NCBI RefSeq assembly: GCF_003838195.1
Contig: NZ_RCBY01000051.1
Coordinates: 1 to 39,584, forward strand
Origin: Okeania hirsuta
Lineage (GTDB): Bacteria; Cyanobacteriota; Cyanobacteriia; Cyanobacteriales; Microcoleaceae
Reading direction: 5' to 3'
DNA length: 39,584 nucleotides
Position 1 is the stretch's first letter; every line of letters begins with the position of its first letter. Positions 7,904 to 15,514 of this stretch are shown piece after piece. Below the pieces are notes generated by a model. That model had not been told where the DNA came from. It made no database searches and saw nothing but the letters and a program-made list of their open reading frames with translations. The translations under genes and the position numbers were made by a program.

Positions 7904-10066
7904 TTATAATTTTCCGATGGTATTATACATATCTTGAGCAAATTTTTTCGGGTTCCATAATGGCGCTAAATTTTCTTGCTCTTTAGATTTAACTAATTTA
8001 TCGACTAATTCCTGACGTAAATGAGGATTTTGACCTAGTTTTACACCCCAATCAATATATTCATTCCATGACCATGCTACGCCGAATTTAATATCTAAAT
8101 TTTGTAAAAAAGAATAACCCATTCTAGATAAAAATTGCTCTCCGGCAAGAGTAACAACTGGTAAATTAAACCATAAAGCTTCTAAGGTATGAGTACCACC
8201 ATTATAAGGATAAGAATCAAGCATAATATCTGCTAAAGAATAGATGCTTCTATGTTCCTCTTCTGTAGGAAATATTTCTATAAATTTAATGCGATGAATA
8301 CTTACACCTTCAGCTTTACAACCTTGATGATAAGCAGATTGAAATACTTCTATATCTCCTAATGCTTTATGAATTAAAATACTATTAGGAACTTGCTTCA
8401 AGATAGCAATTTGTGCTTTGACTAAATCTCGGTTAAATTTTCTTCCTGGTGCTAAACAAAGATAAACAATTTGGTCTAAACCTATCCTCTGAGACTTTCT
8501 TAAATTAGCTCTATTTGTTTCTATTCTTTGAAAACCAGAAGTTGCTACAAATGAATTTGGCATCCTTACTAATTTTTCTATATAGTATTTATCTCGGTCT
8601 TGGGGGTGGGTATATAAATCGCATAGAAAATAATTATTCTCAGATATATAAGGAGCATCAAATCCTAACCAAGATATACAAATTGGTGCAGGTTTATTAC
8701 TTAAAATTTGTGTATTAATTGGTAAACTCAAAGAATCTAAATCTATCAATATATCTATTTTATCTTGCTGAATTTCTGTAATAATTTCTCGGAGATCGAC
8801 GCTTCCGTGGGGATATTTTTTCGGTACATATAGTTTAGTAACAGCTTGGCTAAATTTTTTAGTTTGGTCATCTGTTTTGAGACGTTCTGTTGGATATAAA
8901 TATATTTCTGTATTTAATTTTCCTAACTCTCGAATAATATCAAGGCTACACCAACCGACAGAATGTCGATTAAAATGACTAGAGATAAAGCCAATTTTTA
9001 ATAGATGATTATTGTCAAAATTAACAGGAGTATAAAAATGATTATTTTGAGGTTTGAGGACAAATTGTCTATAAACTTTCGATACCGATTTGTAGAGGTC
9101 AGAGTTGGCTTGAATATCATCTCTTAAATAAGGAACACTAAAAATAAAATTTCCATATAAAGCTTTTATATCGACTACCTTTTTAACAATAGTCATATCC
9201 TCTTTCAATTTAGCTTCAAGGTCAAAAAATCTATCTTTAGCAATTTCATTTAAGCCAGATATTTGATAAGTGCTAATCAAATATATCCCAGTCATAATCG
9301 GATCTATTTCCCCACATTCCTGATAATAGTTAGTGACTGCTTCCCTGGCAACTACATAATTATTACCATCCCGAAGAATGCCACATAAATGTTGATGTGC
9401 TGTAGCATAATTAGGCTGAACTTCAATCGCTTTTTTCAGATATTTAATAGCCTCAGAAAACTTACCTTGACTTCTAAAAATTATGCCAATTTGACTATAA
9501 GCTTCTGCTAAATTTGGATTGAGTGTAATTGCCTTTTGCCAACTATCAATAGCTTCATCTAACTTTCCCTCTTCAGCTAACTTATATCCCTGACTTAAAT
9601 TAACCTCAAACCCACCCAAATTAGGATTTAATTTTAAAGCTTTTTCTTCTGAGGCGATCGCTTCGTCTAACTTGCCCAGTTGCTGCCAAACTTTGGCCAA
9701 ATTCCAATAAGCAACGGCCATATCTGGTCGTAATTGAATCGCCTTCCTGTAATAAGCGATCGCCTTATCCAGCTTTCCCTGACGAAAAAACATACTGCCC
9801 AGGTTAACATGAGCCTGGGATAACTCAGGATTAAGTTCTATGGCCCGATAATATAGATTAATTGCTTCCGAAATTTTACCTTGGGCTTGGATAATATTTG
9901 CTAGGGTTACATAAGTAGACGCCCAATTCGGTTCTATATTTAAAGACTGGCGACAACAAGCGATCGCCTCTGATAAATGTCCCTGGGCATAATAAAGTTC
10001 TGCTTGTGCTGTTAATGCCTCAGAATTTGGAGTTTGTGAATGGGGAAGACTCGAAGAAATATTCAT
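7904..10066 (-). CDS. TPR protein with SPY/OGT-like glycosyltransferase domain (GT41)
   Basis: 720 residues. The N-terminal third holds about six tetratricopeptide repeats (about 18-250), with repeated pattern units such as GKLDEAIAYYRKAIQLRPD and GKFSEAIKYLKKAIEVQPN. The C-terminal part (about 350-715) resembles the catalytic region of O-linked GlcNAc transferase/SPINDLY: KIGFISSHFNRHSVGW at the start of the first Rossmann lobe, DILIDLDSLSL, PAPICISWLGFDAP, and in the second lobe VYLCLAPGRKFNRD, DIMLDSYPYNGGTHTLEALWFNLPVVTLAG. The family moves a sugar from a nucleotide sugar to Ser/Thr of proteins; the acceptor here is unknown. HIP1 sites lie inside the TPR region. ATG at 10064-10066; monocistronic. 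Confidence 0.85.
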   Translation of the reverse strand: MNISSSLPHSQTPNSEALTAQAELYYAQGHLSEAIACCRQSLNIEPNWASTYVTLANIIQAQGKISEAINLYYRAIELNPELSQAHVNLGSMFFRQGKLDKAIAYYRKAIQLRPDMAVAYWNLAKVWQQLGKLDEAIASEEKALKLNPNLGGFEVNLSQGYKLAEEGKLDEAIDSWQKAITLNPNLAEAYSQIGIIFRSQGKFSEAIKYLKKAIEVQPNYATAHQHLCGILRDGNNYVVAREAVTNYYQECGEIDPIMTGIYLISTYQISGLNEIAKDRFFDLEAKLKEDMTIVKKVVDIKALYGNFIFSVPYLRDDIQANSDLYKSVSKVYRQFVLKPQNNHFYTPVNFDNNHLLKIGFISSHFNRHSVGWCSLDIIRELGKLNTEIYLYPTERLKTDDQTKKFSQAVTKLYVPKKYPHGSVDLREIITEIQQDKIDILIDLDSLSLPINTQILSNKPAPICISWLGFDAPYISENNYFLCDLYTHPQDRDKYYIEKLVRMPNSFVATSGFQRIETNRANLRKSQRIGLDQIVYLCLAPGRKFNRDLVKAQIAILKQVPNSILIHKALGDIEVFQSAYHQGCKAEGVSIHRIKFIEIFPTEEEHRSIYSLADIMLDSYPYNGGTHTLEALWFNLPVVTLAGEQFLSRMGYSFLQNLDIKFGVAWSWNEYIDWGVKLGQNPHLRQELVDKLVKSKEQENLAPLWNPKKFAQDMYNTIGKL

Positions 10067-10203
10067 GGGAAAAAAAAGTCTATGCTATCTAATTAAAAGT
10101 TAAAATTTATCATATTTTGTACCTGAGTAGGACGAGAGAATATAGGTCTTTCCTCTAAGGTGCAATATTTGAGTTATCCTATGTTTAGTTTTGGGTAAAA
10201 ATA

Positions 10204-10588
10204 TTTGATATAGCGATCAGTTATCATCTAGAATCAAAACTTTTAACTGTAATGTTTTGAAGTTTCTTAGCTTTCTTAATCTTAATGCGTAGTGCTATAA
10301 CTAATATGAAATAGGTTAATGTTTGCTACAGATAATTTATCAAAATATAGAGAGATGGGGAGATAGGAAAAGTCATAAATAGCATAATTACTTGTATTTC
10401 ATATCAACTTGATATTTTACTATTTCCCTCAACTTTCAGCCCTAAAGCTGATAATAAGTGTAGTATTAATTTTGGTATTTAATATTAAATAAGGAAGATT
10501 TAAATGATAGGAAAAAAATTGCATCAACTTCAACCAAAAATTAAATTTAAAACTCAAATAATTCTGGGAATTATTTCATTAATTTTGA
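10204..10588 (+). repeat. Tandem duplication, copy 1 (muramidase upstream region and 5' end)
   Basis: Nearly identical to 10589-11122 except for a 133-base insertion and a heptamer expansion in the second copy. Shared stretches include TAGAATCAAAACTTTTAACT, AGAGATGGGGAGATAGGAAA and ATTAAATAAGGAAGATTTAA. The junction shows a short TTTGATATAGC microhomology: it occurs at the start of copy 1 (about 10204-10214) and again at its end (about 10585-10595). Confidence 0.9.
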
Positions 10589-10593
10589 TATAG
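10504..10593 (+). pseudogene. Truncated duplicate of the muramidase N terminus (29 codons)
   Basis: ATG with the same upstream AAGGA ribosome-binding site as the real gene. It encodes a 29-residue peptide starting MIGKKLHQLQPKIKFKTQII and ending ISLILI before TAG at 10591-10593. It matches the first 28 residues of the 11038 gene with one substitution (Thr for Ser), then stops at the duplication junction. It could still be translated as a small hydrophobic peptide, but is best read as a duplication remnant. Confidence 0.85.
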
Positions 10594-10605
10594 CTATAAG
10601 TATTC

Positions 10606-10631
10606 AGCTATCAGTTATCAGCTATCAGCTA
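10606..10631. repeat. Heptanucleotide array (AGCTATC/AGTTATC)
   Basis: Three and a half 7-base units at the start of duplication copy 2. Copy 1 has only a short degenerate version at the same place (CAGTTATCATCTAG), so the array has changed length since the duplication. Confidence 0.7.
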
Positions 10632-10742
10632 GAATCAAAACTTTTAACTGTAATGTTTTGAAGTCTCTTAGCTGTCCTAATCTTAATGCGTAGTCCTATA
10701 ACTAATATGAAATAGGTTAATGTTTGCTACAGATAATTTATC

Positions 10743-10867
10743 GGTGGTGGTGCATTGTAATTGTCGTGCATTGCATTATTTTTGTTACGAGGTACGGCAG
10801 TGGGAGCATCTTGCTCCCGTGCCAAGCATCCCTTGTTCCTTGTATACCATTACTATGCAGGACTACC
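10743..10867. mobile_element. 125-bp MITE with 8-bp target site duplication
   Basis: Flanked by direct repeats AATTTATC (10735-10742 and 10868-10875). The matching site in duplication copy 1 (10334-10341) has a single AATTTATC and no insert, a natural empty site. The ends are imperfect inverted repeats: GGTGGTGGTGCATTGTAAT at the left against GGTAGTCCTGCATAGTAAT read inward from the right. The centre carries a near-palindrome, GGCAGTGGGAGCA then TCT then TGCTCCCGTGCC. No coding capacity, so it must have moved using a transposase elsewhere. The family is not identified. Confidence 0.85.
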
Positions 10868-11037
10868 AATTTATCAAAATATAGAGAGATGGGGAGATAG
10901 GAAAAGTCATAAATAGCATAATTACTTGTATTTCATATCAACTTGATATTTTACTATTTCCCTCAACTTTCAGCCCTAAAGCTGATAATAAGTGTAGTAT
11001 TAATTTTGGTATTTAATATTAAATAAGGAAGATTTAA

Positions 11038-11715
11038 ATGATAGGAAAAAAATTGCATCAACTTCAACCAAAAATTAAATTTAAATCTCAAATAATTTTG
11101 GGAATTATTTCATTAATTTTGACAGTAGGAATCCCGATTTTTATCGATAATAAAATTCCTGCTCAAGCACAAACAGAACAAAAATATGAAGAAAAATTAT
11201 TTGAAACAGCTCTAGCTTTTACTCTATATTTTGAAGGTGGATTTAGTAATCATCCAGCAGATAAAGGTGGTCGAACTTATAAAGGAATTTTGCAAACTGA
11301 ATATAATTCCTATAGGCGAAGACGTGGTTTACCAACCTTAGATGTTGCACAAATGTCTGATACCGAACTGATGGAAATTTATCAAGGTTATTGGGATAAT
11401 AGTAAGTCAGCTACAATGCATCCTGCTCTAGCTGTAGTTATGTTTGATACTGCAGTTAATTTTGGTATTAATAACTCAGTAACTTTTCTCCAACAAGCTT
11501 TAGGATTACCACAAACAGGTATATTTGATGCTGTTACTAAGTCAGCATTAGCAGAAGGTAATAATCGAAATACAGCTCTTCAAATGATTAATGAAAGAAT
11601 TATTTATCGTTATAAAAGAGTGCAGGAAGATTCAAGTCAGATGGCTTTTTTTCATGGTTGGTTGGCTCGTGATTATAGTTTGTGGGGCTATGTAGAAAAG
11701 CTCAAAGATCGTTGA
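11038..11715 (+). CDS. Exported GH108-type peptidoglycan muramidase
   Basis: 225 residues. An N-terminal hydrophobic segment (about 18-40) followed by KIPAQAQTEQ looks like a signal peptide with an AQA cleavage site near residue 45. The catalytic GH108 region follows: FEGGFSNHPADKGGRTYKGI (about 64-83), where the Glu of EGG is the expected acid, then a long helix and YWDNSKS. The C-terminal part, FDTAVNFGINNSVTFLQQALG (about 141-161), matches the small peptidoglycan-binding domain found after GH108. Related proteins are often phage or secretion lysozymes, but no phage genes are near. AAGGA lies nine bases before the ATG. The TGA stop abuts a GAAGAAG heptamer array. The duplicated promoter region upstream may alter its expression. 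Confidence 0.85.
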   Translation: MIGKKLHQLQPKIKFKSQIILGIISLILTVGIPIFIDNKIPAQAQTEQKYEEKLFETALAFTLYFEGGFSNHPADKGGRTYKGILQTEYNSYRRRRGLPTLDVAQMSDTELMEIYQGYWDNSKSATMHPALAVVMFDTAVNFGINNSVTFLQQALGLPQTGIFDAVTKSALAEGNNRNTALQMINERIIYRYKRVQEDSSQMAFFHGWLARDYSLWGYVEKLKDR

Positions 11716-11749
11716 AGAAGGAATAGGGAAGAAGGAAGAAGGAAGAAGG
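11714..11749. repeat. Heptanucleotide array (GAAGAAG) at the muramidase stop codon
   Basis: Purine-rich GAAGAAG/GGAATAG units starting within the TGA stop codon of the muramidase gene and running into the dispersed repeat that follows. Confidence 0.8.
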
Positions 11750-12281
11750 TTATTGAGCAAGAAAAAAACTTCAATTTTCTGTAGATATTCACCCTTGGGT
11801 TTACACAAGCAATACAAACAGACATGATATGATTAAATATGTGCAATTCGAGAAGTTTATATTAATTTAAAAGAGTGTAAGTTACAGGGAACTCAAATTC
11901 CAACTTCCTATTATCTAATATCATGTCCAGATAATTAGTTATGAAAAAAAACCCAACTGTCTATAGATAGCAAATCTCTTTATTCTCCCTACTCCCTACT
12001 CGCTTATTTACAAGTATTGTAAGAGAATTCAGCTCTTAGCAGTCAGCTATCAGCAAATAATGAATAATTCCTTATAAGCTTAAAGAAGCGTAATTTGACA
12101 GTAAGTTTTAATTGTATCCAAATTTATCAATTGCTTTTACAACCTCTGATCATCAATAGCTGATAGCTAATAGCTTACTGCTGAATGCTTACCAAATATT
12201 TAACCAGACATGATATAATTCCATCAGTAAAAAAATTAAAATTATCAAATTTATCTGTATTTTTTACCTGAAAAATTAAAA
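11716..12281. other. 566-base spacer with repeats
   Basis: Convergent spacer between the muramidase and the TAXI-type gene. It holds the GAAGAAG array, the block shared with 4956-5041, further ATATCATGTC ends in inverted array (11918-11930 facing 12204-12216) and AGCTATCAGC-type heptamers near 12035-12055. No gene seen. Confidence 0.5.
11751..11830. repeat. Dispersed repeat, partial copy of the 4879-5041 element
   Basis: About 80 bases match the right half of the earlier element: TATTGAGCAAGAAAAAAA, CTGTAGATATTCACCCTT, GGTTTACACAA, then the end sequence CAGACATGATAT. The left end is missing; the muramidase gene lies there instead. Confidence 0.7.
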
Positions 12282-13850
12282 TTATGAATTTAAGGAAACA
12301 GGAACATGATGATGAGTAGTATTATTACCATTACCACTATTATTATTATTTAATTTGACATAATGACTAATAAGCTGAGTCAGATGAATGAAAGTCTGAA
12401 TATCAATTTGACGTGATAATAACATTTCTCGATACTTATTTTCTAAATTTTCCAGCTTATCCTTAACTTCTTCTGGGCATACTTCCGACATAGATTGCCA
12501 TTCATCAATTAATGCTATGGTATTCTGAATATCTTTCTGATTTTGTTTTTCTTGCAAAATTCGGCATTCTTCTACAAACACCTTTGTCATTTCTTCTAAC
12601 TTTTCATAAGCTTCTTTAGGTAAATCTCCTTCAATCAACATTGACCTATGTTGGTGCCTTAATTCTTCTACTTCTTTAAGAGCTTGAATTGGATTTTCTT
12701 CTAAATTTAAACTAATCTCACTGAGAGCTAAACGGCTATTTTTAATCATATTGAGACACTGTTTATGACGCCACATTCGCAATAAAAATCCGATGATACC
12801 TGTAGATATAACAATAATTATACCTGCCTGTAAATCTTGGTTTTCCTCTAAATAGCGCATCCAAACTTGTCTGGGGTCGCCTTGCTCAAATGCTTGCTGA
12901 GAACCAGGATGAAGATATACCAATCCACTCTGTAATAAAGAGCGAGCATTTCCGTTAGCAAGTTCTGGGTAAAATAATGAGTATTGTCGAGAAGATGAGA
13001 TAATTGACCAAGTTAAAAGAGCAATTTTTTCTTTGCTGACATCAGGACGAGTTACTAAAGCAGCAGCAGTAGAAATGGTAGGTAAATCTTCCTTAGGTAT
13101 TGGTGGTAGAGGAATATAACTACCTTTCGGCATGGTTGCACTTTGATATGATGCTGGAAATTGAATAGTTAAGTAGTTAATAAAGGCAGTTGATATCGGA
13201 ACTAACCTGAGCAAGGGAGGTGTTGCTAACTCTGCTTGAATTTTTTTACTGCTTCCCACCGGACCAACATAGACGAAAGCATCTATTTCTTTCTGTTTCA
13301 GTTTATCCAATCCTTCTCTGATATCAATATCCGCTTCAATAATGTTTAGATTTGTGGCACTAAATAGTCGTCTAGCAGTGAAGTAAATACCGCTTTCCGG
13401 AGCGCCAAAAACGACTCGCTTTCCGTCAAGGTCGGTAAAAGTATTGATTTGTGAGTCAGATTGTGTAATTAGATGTAAATATTCATGGGCAAGAACAGCT
13501 ATTGTTTGGACTTTGCCCATTTTCATTGCTTCACTGGCAACATCTAGTTGAACTAGAGCAAGGTCTGTTTCTCCATTGAGTAGACGTTTGAGGTTTTGTT
13601 GCGAACCGTAGGAATCATAATTATCATGGACGGTTATTTTCCCTACTTCACGAGCTGAAATTACTATTTGCCTGCCTATGTTTTCATAAGCACCTCCATT
13701 AGCACCAGTAGAAAGGGTTAGACTGTGGCGTTGAGTAGTGCAACTCGTTAATGCGATCGCCCATAAAAATATACCTCCTATTCCGATTAATTTACTAGGT
13801 AGTTTGCGATGAGGATATATAGGAGTTGATAATTTCGTAAATATATGCAA
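12282..13850 (-). CDS. TAXI-type solute-binding lipoprotein with membrane segment and coiled coil
   Basis: 522 residues. A basic start and hydrophobic stretch end in ALTSC with the lipobox Cys at 37. Residues about 42-330 form a TAXI (TRAP-associated extracytoplasmic immunogenic) binding domain: LSTGANGGAYENIGRQI at its start, NLKRLLNGETDLALVQLDVA, FTDLDGKRVVFGAPESG, and IDAFVYVGPVGS. A membrane helix (about 342-362, GIIIVISTGIIGFLL) is followed by a charged coiled-coil region and a tail rich in Asn and His (NNNNSGNGNN). The start is TTG at 13848-13850, supported by AAGGAG eight bases upstream. TAXI proteins usually work with a TRAP permease; none is in the window. It may act as a sensor rather than a transporter part. 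Confidence 0.8.
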   Translation of the reverse strand: MHIFTKLSTPIYPHRKLPSKLIGIGGIFLWAIALTSCTTQRHSLTLSTGANGGAYENIGRQIVISAREVGKITVHDNYDSYGSQQNLKRLLNGETDLALVQLDVASEAMKMGKVQTIAVLAHEYLHLITQSDSQINTFTDLDGKRVVFGAPESGIYFTARRLFSATNLNIIEADIDIREGLDKLKQKEIDAFVYVGPVGSSKKIQAELATPPLLRLVPISTAFINYLTIQFPASYQSATMPKGSYIPLPPIPKEDLPTISTAAALVTRPDVSKEKIALLTWSIISSSRQYSLFYPELANGNARSLLQSGLVYLHPGSQQAFEQGDPRQVWMRYLEENQDLQAGIIIVISTGIIGFLLRMWRHKQCLNMIKNSRLALSEISLNLEENPIQALKEVEELRHQHRSMLIEGDLPKEAYEKLEEMTKVFVEECRILQEKQNQKDIQNTIALIDEWQSMSEVCPEEVKDKLENLENKYREMLLSRQIDIQTFIHLTQLISHYVKLNNNNSGNGNNTTHHHVPVSLNS

Positions 13851-14008
13851 TTTTTGATCTCCTTAAAAGGAAAAATTTTATGCCTAGAATAATGCGATGA
13901 TTTATACTTAACTATTAATATGCGCGACTACTAATTTTTTAATCCAACTGTAATTGTATCATGCCCACTTAGAATTATCGGTCTAAAAATATCTTGTTTT
14001 TGGCTCAA

Positions 14009-14102
14009 TAGAAGGAAAAAGGAAAAAGGAAGAACCAAAAAATCTTGCGTTGTCTGAGTTTTAAGCTTTTAATATATCCTAACCTTTCCTTCCACTGGTA
14101 TC
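14009..14102. mobile_element. MITE-like element, TATAGCAG family, degenerate copy
   Basis: Same orientation as the copy at 36902-36992. Matches include the purine-rich left part (TAGAAGGAAAAAGG), the interior TTGTCTGAGTTTTAAGCTTT, and the right part CCTTTCCTTCCACTGGTAT. The outermost TATAGCAG ends are eroded. Confidence 0.55.
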
Positions 14103-14161
14103 AAATAGGATGATCCATAGAACGTACCCACAAAGATTTATTGAATTTTGCTAGATAGACG

Positions 14162-14191
14162 AAAAAAAAGTAGGACTTTACATCCTACTTT
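14162..14191 (-). terminator. Rho-independent terminator of the rplU-rpmA unit
   Basis: Read on the minus strand: a perfect 9-bp stem (AAAGTAGGA, loop of seven, TCCTACTTT) followed by eight T residues. It lies about 50 bases past the rpmA stop codon. Confidence 0.85.
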
Positions 14192-14242
14192 AAAAATAGT
14201 GTCGCCGATGCGTGGGTATGACTTGACACTTATCCAAACTAT

Positions 14243-14530
14243 TTAAGCTTCAGCAATTGCGACATTAGCTTCTTGAGTTACTGGATAAACGCTCACTTTT
14301 TTCCGACTTTTACCTTTTCTTTCAAAAGTCACCACACCCTCAATTAAAGCAAATAAAGTATAGTCAGTACCCACACCAACATTATTGCCTGCATGGAATT
14401 TACTACCACGTTGCCTGACAAGAATATTACCCGCTTTAACAACTTGACCGCCAAAACGTTTAACACCTAATCTCTGGGAATTAGAGTCGCGACCGTTACG
14501 AGTACTACCAGTACCTTTCTTATGAGCCAT
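14243..14530 (-). CDS. rpmA: 50S ribosomal protein L27
   Basis: 95 residues with the L27 sequence [17 protein letters not shown] at the start and [16 protein letters not shown] and [16 protein letters not shown] after it. L27 contributes its flexible N terminus near the peptidyl-transferase centre of the large subunit. The ATG at 14528-14530 is chosen over an upstream TTG because it gives the universal MAHKKG start and is preceded by GGAGG at good spacing. The last residues (NVAIAEA) run a little past the core fold. Partner gene rplU lies 40 bases upstream, the usual bacterial order, and a terminator follows. Confidence 0.97.
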   Translation of the reverse strand: MAHKKGTGSTRNGRDSNSQRLGVKRFGGQVVKAGNILVRQRGSKFHAGNNVGVGTDYTLFALIEGVVTFERKGKSRKKVSVYPVTQEANVAIAEA

Positions 14531-14570
14531 GATTTCCTCCAAATTTTATTACATATAATAGCATCTGTAC

Positions 14571-15083
14571 TTATTCTGCCTGATTTTCTGATTTTTCTTC
14601 AGATACAGTTTCAACTTCTGCCGTAGTCTCGGAAACTTCCTCGCTAACAGTTTCTACTGACTCTGGAATTTCTGTAGCTTCAGTTGCTGTTTCTGTAACA
14701 CTTTCACTAGCTTCTGGAGTTACTGTTGTAGCTGAAGTTTGAGATTCTCCTGCTGCTAATATTTTGCCATTAATACTTATGGAGTCAATCATTAGACGAG
14801 TAAGTTCTTGGCGATGTCCCCTTTTTTTCCGAGTTTTCTTTTTAGGCCGCATTTTGTAGACAATAATTTTTTTGCCCCGCAAGTGCCTCATCACAGTGCC
14901 TTCCACAAGAGCGCCTTTTACAAGGGGTTGACCAATATGAACATCTCCCTCATGTTGAACTAGAAGCACATTATCCAGAGAAACTTGATCCCCCTCCGCT
15001 GCTTGTAGAAGGTCAATATCGTAAAAGCGACCTGCTTCTACCCTCAGTTGTTTTCCACCTGTTTCAATAATTGCGTAACTCAT
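14571..15083 (-). CDS. rplU: 50S ribosomal protein L21 with acidic C-terminal tail
   Basis: 170 residues. The first 112 or so are a normal L21: [47 protein letters not shown] and the basic [20 protein letters not shown]21 binds 23S rRNA in the large subunit. The remaining 50 to 55 residues are low-complexity and strongly acidic, built of Glu, Thr, Ser and Val ([20 protein letters not shown] shows the repeat). Bacterial L21 is usually about 103 residues, so the tail is an addition; some cyanobacterial L21 proteins are also extended. It is the first gene of the rplU-rpmA unit. Confidence 0.95.
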   Translation of the reverse strand: MSYAIIETGGKQLRVEAGRFYDIDLLQAAEGDQVSLDNVLLVQHEGDVHIGQPLVKGALVEGTVMRHLRGKKIIVYKMRPKKKTRKKRGHRQELTRLMIDSISINGKILAAGESQTSATTVTPEASESVTETATEATEIPESVETVSEEVSETTAEVETVSEEKSENQAE

Positions 15084-15514
15084 TAAATTTGTGTTGATAG
15101 GTTTGCCGTACAGGTAGCTGGTTCTAACGCTAATACCTGAAAGTGGTATTGTAGTTAGTTAAAATGGGCAAATGCCTTGATTTATTTACCAGCTTTTATT
15201 ATGTCTGAACCTGGTCCGAGCAGGATTTAGACACACAATCTGCAATTATCTCTGACAAACGTAATTTTTGTCAAGTAGCGGCTAATGGCTATTAGCTAGC
15301 GCATAACTACGTTAACGCCCCTACAAATTGTATAATGATCTACGGAACTATATTACTCCGAAGCAAACAGATTTGATATTATATCAAATTCCCTCGGGTT
15401 CGGTATAAAAAAATGTCCCAACCGATGCGCCATTGTCAAATCTTTCTCGATATTCTCCTCCTGGGAGGGGTTAGGGGTTGGTCCCCCTGTTGCCTGTTGC
15501 CTCCCATGTTAAAA
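15084..15514. other. 431-base spacer, rplU upstream region
   Basis: Should contain the rplU promoter and leader, and the 3' end of the hmp transcript. A GC-richer stretch at 15445-15505 carries CTCCTGGGAG and two GTTGCCT heptamers, but no clear stem plus T tract. No gene seen. Confidence 0.4.

Larger units (their letters stand above)
10067..11037. other. 971-base spacer made of a tandem duplication and a MITE
   Basis: Divergent spacer between the OGT-like gene (-) and the GH108 muramidase (+). From about 10203 onward it consists of two copies of the muramidase upstream region (see separate entries), the second carrying a MITE. Bases 10067-10200 hold no feature that I can name. Confidence 0.6.
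10589..11122 (+). repeat. Tandem duplication, copy 2 (with MITE, leads into the intact gene)
   Basis: Second copy of the upstream region of the muramidase. It differs from copy 1 by an inserted 125-bp element plus 8-bp target duplication (10743-10875) and by an extra run of AGCTATC/AGTTATC heptamers near 10606-10631. Outside these, only scattered base changes are seen. Confidence 0.9.
13851..14242. other. 392-base spacer with a degenerate MITE and a terminator
   Basis: Lies between the TAXI-type gene and rpmA. Contains a degenerate TATAGCAG-family element (about 14009-14102) and the rpmA terminator. The first 100 bases should hold the TAXI-gene promoter. No gene seen. Confidence 0.5.

Noticed and set aside
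7746-7986. Short plus-strand frames across the CTTCTTC array
   Set aside because: They are open because the heptamer contains no stop codon in any frame; the peptides are repeat translations.
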